From Burkholderiales bacterium RIFCSPHIGHO2_12_FULL_63_20 (GTDB lineage: Bacteria > Pseudomonadota > Gammaproteobacteria > Burkholderiales > Burkholderiaceae_C), in NCBI GenBank assembly GCA_001770775.1, contig MESA01000023.1, positions 1-64,000 on the forward strand: DNA of 64,000 nucleotides, written 5' to 3'. The notes below the pieces were generated by a model. It was given only the letters and a program-made list of their open reading frames with translations, was not told where the DNA came from and searched no databases. This document shows, one piece after another, positions 53,334 to 63,631 of this stretch. The translations under genes and the position numbers were made by a program. How positions within the stretch are numbered: position 1 is the stretch's first letter; each line of letters opens with the position of its first letter.

Positions 53334-53362
53334 CCCTGACGCGCAGCGGTTGCGCGTCAGGG
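53334..53362. other. 12-bp perfect hairpin after the pirin gene
   Basis: CCCTGACGCGCA (53334-53345) and TGCGCGTCAGGG (53351-53362) form a perfect 12-base stem with a five-base loop. Neither strand has a U-run after it, so it is not a standard terminator, although it could protect the pirin transcript end or block read-through together with the next hairpin. Confidence 0.5.
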
Positions 53363-53370
53363 GAAAGACA

Positions 53371-53399
53371 AAGGGCCCGTGCGTGAGCTACGGGCCCTT
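53371..53399 (-). terminator. Rho-independent terminator of the porin gene
   Basis: AAGGGCCCGT (53371-53380) pairs with ACGGGCCCTT (53390-53399), ten perfect pairs with a nine-base loop. On the minus strand the hairpin is followed by TGTCTTTCC, a T-rich tail. It lies 28 nt past the porin stop. Confidence 0.75.
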
Positions 53400-53426
53400 C
53401 TTACTTCTTACGTCAACGACGCGTCA

Positions 53427-54545
53427 TCAGAAGCTGTGACGGATACCGGTGGCCAGGCCGATCTGGTTGCCGCCTGCGACCGTCGTGCCACCCGCCGCGC
53501 CGTTGCTCACGGACAGGACCTGTGTGCCGCTGTTGTCGATGCTGCCTGCGGTGGCGTACACGGCGGTGCGCTTGGACAAGGCGTAGGTGCCGCGCACAGC
53601 GAACATCAGCGATTTGTTGGCGCTGTCCTTGTACTTCAGGTGGAAGACCTGACCGTCGACCGTGACCTTGGGGGTGACGGGGTAGGCGGCGCCGACGTAC
53701 CACATGTCGCTGCGCTTGGCGGCGGAGCCGTTGTGCTTGAGCGCGGTGCTGCCGTCGTTGTCCCGGCTCAGCAGGCCGGCGCCCAGCTTCACGCCGGCGA
53801 CCTTGGCATACGCGCCCAGCGAGATGCGGCGGTCGGTGAGGTCGGAGCTGGTCAAGCCTGCAGGCGCCCAGGAGCCCGCACCACCTCGGATCTCGTCCAC
53901 AGCCAGGGCGGCACCCCAGGTGGGCGAGTCGTACTTCGCCAGCACCGACCACTCACGGCAAGCCTTCTTGTCGGCGGCGTTTTCACCGCCGCAGTTCGTG
54001 CCACCGGGGTTGCCAGCCGTCGAAGCGTCGCGCCCCGTGCTGTACGTGCCGCCCACGGTCACACCCGAGAAGGTGCCCAGGTAGCCGATGGCATTGTCCG
54101 TGCGGGCATTGGGAATGTAGACATCGAGCGAGCCCGAGCCGAAGGTGTTGGGCCCCAGGATGTCCGAGCCCAGCAAGCCGTGGAACAGCATCGTGTACTG
54201 GCGACCCAGCATCACCGAACCCCAGTTGCCGCTCAGGTTCACGAAGGCCTGACGACCGAACAGGCGGTTGCCCTGGTTGAACGAGCCGGTGTCGGCGCCA
54301 AAGCCCGACTCCAGCGTGAAGCCAGCGCGCAGGCCGCCACCCAAGTCCTCGCTGCCGCGCAAGCCGAAGCGCGAGGGCACCGAGCCCGTGAAGCCGGGCA
54401 TGCGGGTGAGGCTGTCGCCATTGGGGCCGGTCTTGCTCAGATGTTCCACGGCCACGTCCACGATGCCATACAGGGTGACGCTGCTTTGAGCGCTGGCCAA
54501 GGTGCCGACAAGCGCCAGACCGGCGCCAAAAATGTACTTTTGCAT
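53427..54545 (-). CDS. General porin (Burkholderia/Neisseria type, trimeric outer membrane)
   Basis: The 372-residue protein has a signal peptide (1-19, ending TLASA) and the Gram-negative porin opening QSSVTLYGIVDVAVEHL, RFGLRGSEDLGGGLRAGFTLE and ALFGRQ-type segments such as NRLFGRQAFVNLSGNWGSV, with a final LATGIRHSF ending in the Phe needed by the BAM machinery. It forms a 16-stranded pore for small solutes. The true start is ATG 54545, since upstream codons are not conserved. It is divergent from the TRAP transporter, which suggests joint regulation of outer- and inner-membrane uptake. Confidence 0.95.
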   Translation of the reverse strand: MQKYIFGAGLALVGTLASAQSSVTLYGIVDVAVEHLSKTGPNGDSLTRMPGFTGSVPSRFGLRGSEDLGGGLRAGFTLESGFGADTGSFNQGNRLFGRQAFVNLSGNWGSVMLGRQYTMLFHGLLGSDILGPNTFGSGSLDVYIPNARTDNAIGYLGTFSGVTVGGTYSTGRDASTAGNPGGTNCGGENAADKKACREWSVLAKYDSPTWGAALAVDEIRGGAGSWAPAGLTSSDLTDRRISLGAYAKVAGVKLGAGLLSRDNDGSTALKHNGSAAKRSDMWYVGAAYPVTPKVTVDGQVFHLKYKDSANKSLMFAVRGTYALSKRTAVYATAGSIDNSGTQVLSVSNGAAGGTTVAGGNQIGLATGIRHSF

Positions 54546-54603
54546 GAGAGTCTCCTCGGTGATAACGGTGCTCGTCGAATGGCCGCCGTAGGCATTCTGA
54601 AGC

Positions 54604-54620
54604 ACACTGATCGTCAGTGT
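54604..54620. promoter_or_regulatory. 17-bp palindrome in the porin-TRAP divergent region
   Basis: ACACTGA and TCAGTGT face each other around a TCG spacer. A third ACACTGA half-site occurs at 54720-54726, and a second palindrome, TGCTGA-TGA-TCAGCA, at 54736-54750. All lie in the 233 bp between the porin and dctP starts, a place where a shared regulator would bind. Confidence 0.45.
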
Positions 54621-54778
54621 ACAAACAGCATGTCTTTGATGAGAAGCAGGAAAAACCCCTGTGACTTTTTGACTTGGCTCAAGGGAAAGCACTAAGGGAT
54701 AATCCGGACAGTCATGTCTACACTGACCGTTTGCTTGCTGATGATCAGCATACTGTTGTTATAACCGAGGAGCTTCGC

Positions 54779-55753
54779 ATGCACGCCATTCCTTCTTTGC
54801 GCACCCTGATCAGCGGTGTGGTCCTGTCGACGCTGGCCCTGGGCGCCCAGGCTCAGGCGCTCAAGCTGGGTCACATCGTTCCCCCGACCCACGTGTGGCA
54901 CAAGGTGGCCCTGCAGATCTCGGCCGATCTGGAAAAGGCTTCGGGCGGCAAGATGAAAGTCGCGGTCAGCCCGCTGCAGAAGCTCGGCAACGAAGGCCAG
55001 ATGATCAACCTGATGCAGGCCGGTGCCCAGCAGTTCGGCATCTTCACCGTGGGCTTCATGTCCAACCGTGAAGAGTCCTTCCAGGCCTGGTCGTTGCCCT
55101 ACGTCTTCAAGGATGTCGCCCACGCTTCGCGCGCCGCCAGCACCCCGGCCGCCAAGGAAATGCTCAAGCGCCTTGACCAGCACGGTCTGGTCGGCATGGG
55201 CTACGCCTTCGCCGGTCAGCGTCACGTGTTGTCGGTGCAGCCGGTGGTCTCTGCCAAGGACTTGGCCAACAAGAAGGTACGCTCGTTCCCGAGCCCCATC
55301 TACAACGACTGGTGGAAGGCCAACGGCGCTGCGCCCACCGCCATGCCCTTGTCTGAAGTGGCCCCGTCGCTCACCACCAAGCTGCTGGACGCTGTCGACG
55401 TGGACCTTGACGCCCTGGTCGGCCTCAAGTTCCACCAACAGGCGCCCAACCTGACCCTGACCAACCACATGGCCTTCCCGTCGGTGATCGTGGTGTCGAA
55501 GAAGTGGTGGGTGGCCCGCACACCGGCCGAACGCGACATGATCACCAAGGTCATCGCCAACGCCGAGAAGGCCGGTTACCAGATGGCTGTCCAGGCTGAA
55601 GCTGACAACCTCGCCAAGGCCAAGGCTGATGGCGCCAAGGTCGTGAACGCTGACATCAAGTCCTTCCAGGCCGTGGGTGCCCAGGTGCGTGACAAGTACA
55701 CCGCCAAGAACCCGCTGATCAAGGCCTTCTACCAGCAAGCCAAGGACCTGTGA
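54779..55753 (+). CDS. dctP: TRAP transporter solute-binding protein (DctP type)
   Basis: The 324-residue protein has a Sec signal peptide (1-25, ending GAQAQA) and the DctP fold, with KLGHIVPPTHVWHKVALQIS and, in the centre, NKKVRSFPSPIYNDWWKANGA, where the Arg of the carboxylate-binding motif lies, then LSEVAPSLTTKLLDAVDVDL. It binds an organic acid in the periplasm for the DctQM permease. GAGGAG is placed 7 nt before the ATG. It is the first gene of the dctPQM operon and is divergent from a porin. Confidence 0.95.
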   Translation: MHAIPSLRTLISGVVLSTLALGAQAQALKLGHIVPPTHVWHKVALQISADLEKASGGKMKVAVSPLQKLGNEGQMINLMQAGAQQFGIFTVGFMSNREESFQAWSLPYVFKDVAHASRAASTPAAKEMLKRLDQHGLVGMGYAFAGQRHVLSVQPVVSAKDLANKKVRSFPSPIYNDWWKANGAAPTAMPLSEVAPSLTTKLLDAVDVDLDALVGLKFHQQAPNLTLTNHMAFPSVIVVSKKWWVARTPAERDMITKVIANAEKAGYQMAVQAEADNLAKAKADGAKVVNADIKSFQAVGAQVRDKYTAKNPLIKAFYQQAKDL

Positions 55754-55767
55754 GGGAGAGGGGCGCC

Positions 55768-56268
55768 ATGTTCCAATTGATTCAGAAACTAGACCGTGGC
55801 GTCGCCTCCGCGGAACGTGCGCTGGTGGTGGCGCTGACAGCGGCCATCACGGTCATCATGATGGCCCAGGTCATCCTGCGCTATTTCTTCAGCTCGCCCA
55901 TTTTCTGGGCGGAAGAAATCTCGGTTCAGCTGTTGGTGTTCGTCACCCTGTTCGGCCTGTCCTTGCTGGTTCACCAGAGTCAGCTGGTCACGATCGACTT
56001 CTTGCCCCGTGCCTTGCCGTTGCGTGCCCGCCATGCGCTGTTGGCCGTGCTGGGCACCATCACCCTGGTCCTGTTCGCCTACATCGGCTGGCTGAGCTGG
56101 GAGTGGGTGCAGCGCGATGACGTGCGCATCGAGCTCAGCGCCACCACCCAACTGCCCCGTTGGTACAACTACTCTGCCGTCCCGCTGGCCCTGGCTCTCC
56201 TGGTCTGGCATCAGTTTGTCGCCATCCTGCGTGATCTGCATGTGGTCGTGAAGGGAGCCGCTCAATGA
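55768..56268 (+). CDS. dctQ: TRAP transporter small permease (DctQ type)
   Basis: The 166-residue protein has four transmembrane helices typical of DctQ, with VALTAAITVIMMAQVILRYFF, FWAEEISVQLLVFVTLFGLS and SQLVTIDFLPRALPLRARHAL. It supports the large permease in solute:Na+ import. The ATG at 55768 was preferred over a GTG at 55750 because GGGAGAGG is placed before it. Its stop overlaps the DctM ATG by four bases. Confidence 0.93.
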   Translation: MFQLIQKLDRGVASAERALVVALTAAITVIMMAQVILRYFFSSPIFWAEEISVQLLVFVTLFGLSLLVHQSQLVTIDFLPRALPLRARHALLAVLGTITLVLFAYIGWLSWEWVQRDDVRIELSATTQLPRWYNYSAVPLALALLVWHQFVAILRDLHVVVKGAAQ

Positions 56269-57542
56269 CCGCTTTGATCATCTTTTTCGGCCTGCTGTTT
56301 GCCGGCCTTCCCATCGTGGCCACCATCCTGGCGGGCGCGATTGCCTTCATGGCCACCAACGACCTGTCGGTGCTGTTCGACTCGATCCCCATCCAGTTCT
56401 ACGGGGCGCTCGAGATCAACAGCCTGTTGGCCATTCCGCTCTTCCTGTTGGTGGGCGAGATCATGAACAAGGGCGGGCTCACCCAACGCCTCATCGCCGT
56501 CACGGAAGTGCTGGTCGGTGGCGTGCGTGGTGGTTTGGCTTACGCCAACCTGTTCACCAACGCAATGGCGGCCTCCATCCTGGGTTCGGCCGTCGCGCAG
56601 ATTGGCGTCATGAGCAAGGTCATGATCCCGGCCATGGAGCGTGCGGGCTACAACCGCGCCTTCTCGGGCGCCGTCACGGTCTCGTCCGGTCTGCTCGGTC
56701 CGATCATCCCGCCCTCCATGCTGATGATCATCTACGGCGTGGTGGCGGTGCAGCCGATTGCCCCGCTGTTCATCGCCGGCATCGTGCCCGGCATCCTGAT
56801 CGTCATCGCGCTGGCGCTGGTCATCTTCCTGTACGGCGTGTTCGGCCCGGGTTTGCCCAAGGGTGAGCGCGGCCACCGCTCCGAGTCGTTCAAGATCGTG
56901 ATCGCCGGCGTCGTGCCTGGGCTGATCCCGGTCGTCGTGATCGCCGGCATCATGCTGGGCATCATGACGCCGACCGAGTCGGGTGCCGTGGCCTCCATCA
57001 TTGCGCTGGGGCTGGGCTTCGCCTACCGCGAGATCAAGGTGCGCGATCTGGGCAAGATCATGCTGGACGTGGCCACCAACACCGCCACCATCACCGGTCT
57101 GATCGCCGCCGCCTCGGTGCTGAGCTGGGCGCTGGCCTTCCAGGGCGTGCCCGACCTCGTCGTGGAATGGATGAAGAGCCTGACGGATTCGCCCTTCGTG
57201 TTCCTGCTGCTGGTCATTGTCATGATGCTGATCCTGGGCATGTTCCTGGAAAGCATCAGCGTCCTGATCGTGGTGGTGCCGCTGCTCATGCCTGTGGTCA
57301 CGGCCCTGGGCATCGATCCGATCCACTTTGGTGTGATCTGCACGGTGGCCACGGTGATCGGGCTGGTCACGCCGCCGGTCGGCCCAGGGCTGTACATCGC
57401 GATGGTGCAGGCCGACATCCGCATGGGGGCCTTGTTCCGCGCGACCATCCCGTTCCTGATCGCGGTGCTGGGGGTGCTGGTGCTGGTGGCTGCCGTGCCG
57501 CAATTGTCGACCTGGTTGCCCGCCTTGATGACCTCGAAGTAA
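56265..57542 (+). CDS. dctM: TRAP transporter large permease (DctM type)
   Basis: The 425-residue protein has 12 or so hydrophobic segments and DctM signatures: LAIPLFLLVGEIMNKGGLTQRL at about 50-71, GGLAYANLFTNAMAASILGSA, SSGLLGPIIPPSMLMIIYG and IGLVTPPVGPGLYIAM, of which quoted parts are short. It carries substrate across the inner membrane with Na+. It is followed by a strong terminator. Confidence 0.95.
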   Translation: MTALIIFFGLLFAGLPIVATILAGAIAFMATNDLSVLFDSIPIQFYGALEINSLLAIPLFLLVGEIMNKGGLTQRLIAVTEVLVGGVRGGLAYANLFTNAMAASILGSAVAQIGVMSKVMIPAMERAGYNRAFSGAVTVSSGLLGPIIPPSMLMIIYGVVAVQPIAPLFIAGIVPGILIVIALALVIFLYGVFGPGLPKGERGHRSESFKIVIAGVVPGLIPVVVIAGIMLGIMTPTESGAVASIIALGLGFAYREIKVRDLGKIMLDVATNTATITGLIAAASVLSWALAFQGVPDLVVEWMKSLTDSPFVFLLLVIVMMLILGMFLESISVLIVVVPLLMPVVTALGIDPIHFGVICTVATVIGLVTPPVGPGLYIAMVQADIRMGALFRATIPFLIAVLGVLVLVAAVPQLSTWLPALMTSK

Positions 57543-57565
57543 GGCCCCGGTCAGGCGTCTGACCG

Positions 57566-57614
57566 AGCCCGCCGCAGTGCAGATCACCGTCTGCAGTGCG
57601 TGCGGGCTTTTTTG
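57566..57614 (+). terminator. Rho-independent terminator of dctPQM
   Basis: AGCCCGC at 57566-57572 pairs with GCGGGCT at 57602-57608, and an inner stem CTGCA-type repeat (GCAGTGCAGA with TCTGCAGTGC) extends the hairpin. Six Ts follow. It ends the TRAP operon. Confidence 0.85.
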
Positions 57615-57709
57615 TGCGTGTGTGTGGATGTCAGACTGCGGCTGTCTGCCATTTCACGCAACGCGTCATGGCATTGATAATGCTGGATAACCCTTGAACA
57701 GGTCGTCCC

Positions 57710-58885
57710 ATGTCATTGACAAAGTCTGCTGTTTCGCTTTCCCTGGCGCTGCTCGCCTCGGCCGTTTCGTCGTCTGCCCTGGCGGCCGAACCACTCAAGA
57801 TCGGCATGGTGCTGCCCTTGAGCGGACCCTATGCGGCCTATGGACAGCAGATTGAGCGTGGCGCGCGCGTGTACCTGCAGCAACACGGCGGCAACATCGC
57901 TGGGCGCAAGGTGGAGCTCATCCTCAAAGACGACACCGGCGTCGCGCCCGAGGTCAGCAAGCGTGTTGCGCAAGAGTTGCTCAGCACCCACAAGGTTGAC
58001 ATCCTGGCTGGCTTCGGTTTAACCCCGGGCGCACTCGCTGTCGCCCCGCTGGCCACCGCCGCGCGCAAGCCCATGATTGTGATGAATGCGGCCGCGTCCA
58101 AGGTCACGACCCAGTCCAACTACATTGTGCGGGTGTCGCAAACGCTGCCCCAGGTCACGGCACCTTTGGCCACCTGGAGCGCGATGAACCGCGTGCGCAA
58201 GGTGTTCACCCTCGTGAGCGACTACGGCCCCGGCCACGACGCCGAAACCGAGTTCAAGCGCACCTTCAAGTCACTGGGTGGCGAGATCGTGGGCGATGCC
58301 CGCATCCCGGTGGGCCAGCTCGACTTCGTCAAGGTGTTGCCGCGCATCAAGGCCACGCAACCCGACGCCGTGTTCCTCTTCGTGCCACCGGGTGAACAGA
58401 CCGTGGCCTTCACCAAGGCCTTTGCCCAAGCCGGGCTCGACAAGGCAGGGGTGCGCATCATCGCCACCGGCGACCTGACCGAAGAAGGCTCGCTGGACGC
58501 CATGGGTGACAGCGCCCTGGGCCTGATCACGGCACACCACTACTCTGAAAACCACAACTCGCCCGAGAACAAGGCTTATGTGAAGGACTACACCCAGGCC
58601 TACCCAGCCAGCCGCCCCAATTACATGTCGGTGGGCGGCTATGACGGCCTGCAGCTCATTGCCAAGGTGCTGGCCAAAACGGGTGGTGACGCCAGTGGGG
58701 ACCGCTTCGTGGCCACGGCCAAGGGCCTGAGCTGGACCAGCCCGCGCGGTGTGATGTCCATCGACGCCAGCACCCGCGATGTTGTGCAGACCGTGTACAT
58801 CCGTAAGGTGCAGCGCGTCAATGGCAAGCTGCAGAACGTGGAGTTCGACAAGGTCGCCAACGTCAAGGACCCTGGCAAGGAGTGA
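57710..58885 (+). CDS. ABC transporter substrate-binding protein (branched-chain amino acid / LivK type)
   Basis: The 391-residue protein has a signal peptide (1-25, ending SALAA) and the type I periplasmic-binding fold of the LivJ/LivK family: PLKIGMVLPLSGPYAAYGQQ near the start, GRKVELILKDDTGVAPEV and PNYMSVGGYDGLQLIAKVL. The ligand may be an amino acid, an aromatic acid or another organic acid. No permease or ATPase genes lie next to it, so it is an orphan binding protein serving a transporter encoded elsewhere. It is convergent with the lipase gene. Confidence 0.93.
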   Translation: MSLTKSAVSLSLALLASAVSSSALAAEPLKIGMVLPLSGPYAAYGQQIERGARVYLQQHGGNIAGRKVELILKDDTGVAPEVSKRVAQELLSTHKVDILAGFGLTPGALAVAPLATAARKPMIVMNAAASKVTTQSNYIVRVSQTLPQVTAPLATWSAMNRVRKVFTLVSDYGPGHDAETEFKRTFKSLGGEIVGDARIPVGQLDFVKVLPRIKATQPDAVFLFVPPGEQTVAFTKAFAQAGLDKAGVRIIATGDLTEEGSLDAMGDSALGLITAHHYSENHNSPENKAYVKDYTQAYPASRPNYMSVGGYDGLQLIAKVLAKTGGDASGDRFVATAKGLSWTSPRGVMSIDASTRDVVQTVYIRKVQRVNGKLQNVEFDKVANVKDPGKE

Positions 58886-58930
58886 GTCGCTGACAGAGCG
58901 CCCAGCCTTTGCCGGGGCGGGCGCCCATCA

Positions 58931-60843
<1,913 letters not shown>

Positions 60844-61050
60844 GAAACTGCTCTGCTCAAGGTTCTCGGGGCATTCATCGACGCAGGTCGACGATTGCAT
60901 CAGGCAATGTGACGATGCGATGAAGATTCGGTCACACGCTGTGATTTAAGCGCGCTGTCGCAGGGCGTGACATTGGTGAATCCCCCTGTTGGGGGTATCC
61001 CTGCACATGGGTACACACCCGCTGAGGCTCCTCTGCTGGCAGCAAAGGTC

Positions 61051-62709
61051 TCAGGGCGCAATCTTGCGTTTGAGCGCACGGGTCACCGGCAGCGGCAGGT
61101 TGGGCAGCGAGCGCAGCACCCAGGGCAACACCTTGCGTTTCACGCCGTTCAGCGACTCTGGCACCATGACCTCGATCAGGTGGGGGCCGTCGTGGCTGAA
61201 GGCGTAGGTCATGGCCTTGACCAGGTCTTCGGCGGTGCTCACGCGCACACCGTGCACCCCCATGCCCTGGGCCAGTTGGGCAAAGTTGAGCACGGGGCCA
61301 TTCAGGTCGAGCTGCGATTTGGCTTTGGCGCCGGCCGATGCTGCGCCCACGCGTTCGAGCTCGATGTTGAGCACCGAGTAGGAGGCGTTGTTGAAGATGA
61401 TCGAGGTGACGTTGAGTTTCTCGCGCGCCATCGTCCACAGCGACTGAATGGTGTACATCGAGGTGCCGTCACCAATCAGGGCCAGCACCGGTCGATCCGG
61501 GCAGGCGATGGCCGCGCCGATGGCATTGGGCAGTCCCTGACCAATCGCCCCCCCTGTCAGGGTGATCAGATCGTGGCGGGGCGCACCGGCGGTCATGGCC
61601 GGCAGCATCAGGCCCGAGGTGATGGCCTCGTCCACGATGATGGCGTTGTCGGGCAGCAGGTGGCCAACCGCCTTGCACACCTTTTCGGCAGTGAGTCGGC
61701 CGCGCGGGCTGCCAGGGCGTTGTGCTGGCTGCAACTCGGGCGTGGCGGTGGCCGCCCCCAGTGCGCGGACCAGCTTGTCCAAACTGCCGGCGGTATCCTG
61801 TTCGGGGGTGGCGAGCGTGTGCACGGTGCAGGTCTCCGGCGTCAGCACGCTCTTCTTGCCGGGATAGGCGAAGAACGACACGGGCGCCTTGCTGTCCACC
61901 AAAATCAGGTGCTCGATGTCGGCCAGTTGCACCCCAGCCAGTTCGGCCAGATAGGCGATGCGCTCTACCGGCGGCAGGCCGGCACCCCGTTCGATGCGTG
62001 TGGGGAAGGTATCTGCCAGCAGCTTGACGCCGCTGTGGGCCGCGAGGCGCGCGGCGGCCAGCAGACTGGTTTCGCGCAGGGCGCGGCCACCGAGCAGCAG
62101 GGCCGCTTTCTTGCCGGAGCGGATGACATCGGCAATGGCCGCCACGGTGGCGTCATCGGCCACCGCGTGCGCGGCAGGTGCGGGCCGGGCGCAGGGCACG
62201 CCACCTTCGCCCCACGACACGTCCGCCGGCAGGATCAGCGTGGCGACCTGGCCGGGCAGACCGCGGGCGGCGACGATGGCATCGACCGCGTCCTTGCACA
62301 GCTCGGCCGTGCTTTGCGAGGTGCGCACGAAGCCGGGGGACACGTTGCGCGCCACGGTCTCGATGTCGGACTGCAACTGCGCATCGAACTTCACGTGGTA
62401 GGTGGCATGGTCGCCCACGATGTTCACCACCGGCACCTTGCCCTTGCGGGCGTTGTGCAGGTTGGCCAAGCCGTTACCCAGGCCGCAACCCAGATGCAGC
62501 AACGTGGCCGCCGGCTTGTCGGCCATGCGGGCATAGCCATCGGCCGCGCCGGTGGCCACCCCTTCAAACAGGGCCAGCACGGCACGCATTTTGGGTTCGC
62601 CATCCAGCGCCGCCACAAAGTGCATTTCGCTGGTGCCAGGGTTGGTAAAGCAGACGTCGATCCCTGCATTGACCAAGGTTTTCATCAAGGCTTGTGCGCC
62701 GTTTGACAT
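61051..62709 (-). CDS. ThDP-dependent enzyme, acetolactate synthase large-subunit-like
   Basis: The 552-residue protein has the ThDP-enzyme three-domain plan: the N-terminal PYR domain with the catalytic Glu in VLALFEGVATGAADGYARM, a central domain, and the C-terminal PP domain with the metal motif LALIGDGTSMYTIQSLWTMA followed by NVTSIIFNNASYSVL (GDG-x-NN). It resembles acetolactate synthase-like and benzoylformate decarboxylase-like members; with no ilvN neighbour, true acetolactate synthesis is unlikely. It runs before a bile-acid-type symporter gene and an FAD-binding dehydrogenase, so a catabolic role is possible. Confidence 0.8.
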   Translation of the reverse strand: MSNGAQALMKTLVNAGIDVCFTNPGTSEMHFVAALDGEPKMRAVLALFEGVATGAADGYARMADKPAATLLHLGCGLGNGLANLHNARKGKVPVVNIVGDHATYHVKFDAQLQSDIETVARNVSPGFVRTSQSTAELCKDAVDAIVAARGLPGQVATLILPADVSWGEGGVPCARPAPAAHAVADDATVAAIADVIRSGKKAALLLGGRALRETSLLAAARLAAHSGVKLLADTFPTRIERGAGLPPVERIAYLAELAGVQLADIEHLILVDSKAPVSFFAYPGKKSVLTPETCTVHTLATPEQDTAGSLDKLVRALGAATATPELQPAQRPGSPRGRLTAEKVCKAVGHLLPDNAIIVDEAITSGLMLPAMTAGAPRHDLITLTGGAIGQGLPNAIGAAIACPDRPVLALIGDGTSMYTIQSLWTMAREKLNVTSIIFNNASYSVLNIELERVGAASAGAKAKSQLDLNGPVLNFAQLAQGMGVHGVRVSTAEDLVKAMTYAFSHDGPHLIEVMVPESLNGVKRKVLPWVLRSLPNLPLPVTRALKRKIAP

Positions 62710-62731
62710 GGGTGGTGTTCCTTCTAATGGG

Positions 62732-63622
62732 TCAAGTGGTGGCGATGGCCGCAGTGGTGGTGGGGGGCTGCAGTCGGCGCATGGTCAGGGCAAACAGCAG
62801 GCCCCCGGCATACATGGTGACGCCGTAGAGTGCGCCGGGAATGGCCATGGCATCGTCCTTGAGCACCGTGCTGGCAATGACCAGTGCCAGCGCGGCGTTC
62901 TGCACGGCCGTTTCAATGCCCAGGGTCACCGACTGGCTGCGCGACAGCCGCGCGGCCCACGCCATGGCAAAGCCCACGCACAGCATGCTGATGTTGAGCA
63001 GGAGTGCAAAGGGCGCCAGCGTGGTGAAGTTCTCGCGCAGCAGCGCCCAATTCTTGGCCACCGCCAGCACCACGATCAGCACGAACAGCAGCGTGGCGGC
63101 GCGCGTGGCACGCGGCTCAAAGCGCTGCGCCCACAGGCTCCAGCGATGGCGCGCGAACATGCCCAGGCTCACCGGCACGCCCATCACCAGCGCCACCTGC
63201 CCCATCATCATCCCCACGGGCACATCCACCGCTCGGGCTGCACCCATGTAGTGGCCCAGTGCCCAGCTGACGACCAGGGGCAGCGTGAAGATGGTCGCGA
63301 CGCTGGCCACCGCAGTGAAGCTCAGCGCCAGCGCCACATCGCCACGTGCCAGGTAGGTGAGCAAGTTGGAGGTGGATCCCGTCGGGCAGGCCGCCAGGAT
63401 CATGAAGCCGACGGCGAACACCCCGGTCATGCCCCAGACACTGAGCAGCATAAAGCACGCCAGCGGCAGGATCACGAAGTGGCACACCACCCCCACCAGC
63501 AGCGCGCGTGGCTGGGTGAAGATGCGCTGGAAGTCGCCCACCGTCAGCCCCAGTCCCAGCGAAAACATGATGAAGGCCAGGATGAGCGGCAGCAGCACGC
63601 CCGAAACGATGTCTCCTTGCAT
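62732..63622 (-). CDS. Bile acid:Na+ symporter (BASS) family transporter
   Basis: The 296-residue membrane protein has about ten helices and the BASS family marks: PLILAFIMFSLGLGLTVGDF near the start, GFMILAACPTGSTSNLLTYLARGDVALAL in the middle (quoted in part by position, residues about 72-100, with PTGSTSN), and TLGIETAVQNAALALVIAS. The substrate is an organic acid, perhaps of the steroid, keto acid or pantoate type. It lies between the ThDP enzyme (22 nt downstream) and the FAD-dependent dehydrogenase (9 nt upstream). Confidence 0.9.
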   Translation of the reverse strand: MQGDIVSGVLLPLILAFIMFSLGLGLTVGDFQRIFTQPRALLVGVVCHFVILPLACFMLLSVWGMTGVFAVGFMILAACPTGSTSNLLTYLARGDVALALSFTAVASVATIFTLPLVVSWALGHYMGAARAVDVPVGMMMGQVALVMGVPVSLGMFARHRWSLWAQRFEPRATRAATLLFVLIVVLAVAKNWALLRENFTTLAPFALLLNISMLCVGFAMAWAARLSRSQSVTLGIETAVQNAALALVIASTVLKDDAMAIPGALYGVTMYAGGLLFALTMRRLQPPTTTAAIATT

Positions 63623-63631
63623 GGTGACTCC

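Noticed and set aside
54675-54695. Sigma-54-like TTGGCTCAAGGGAAAGCA upstream of dctP
   Set aside because: The GG-to-GC spacing is 11 and not 10 bases, and sigma-54 does not tolerate this well.
58898-58924. GCGCCC/GGGCGC repeat between the ABC binding protein and the lipase
   Set aside because: Short arms, a 15-nt loop and no T-run; too weak for a terminator call.
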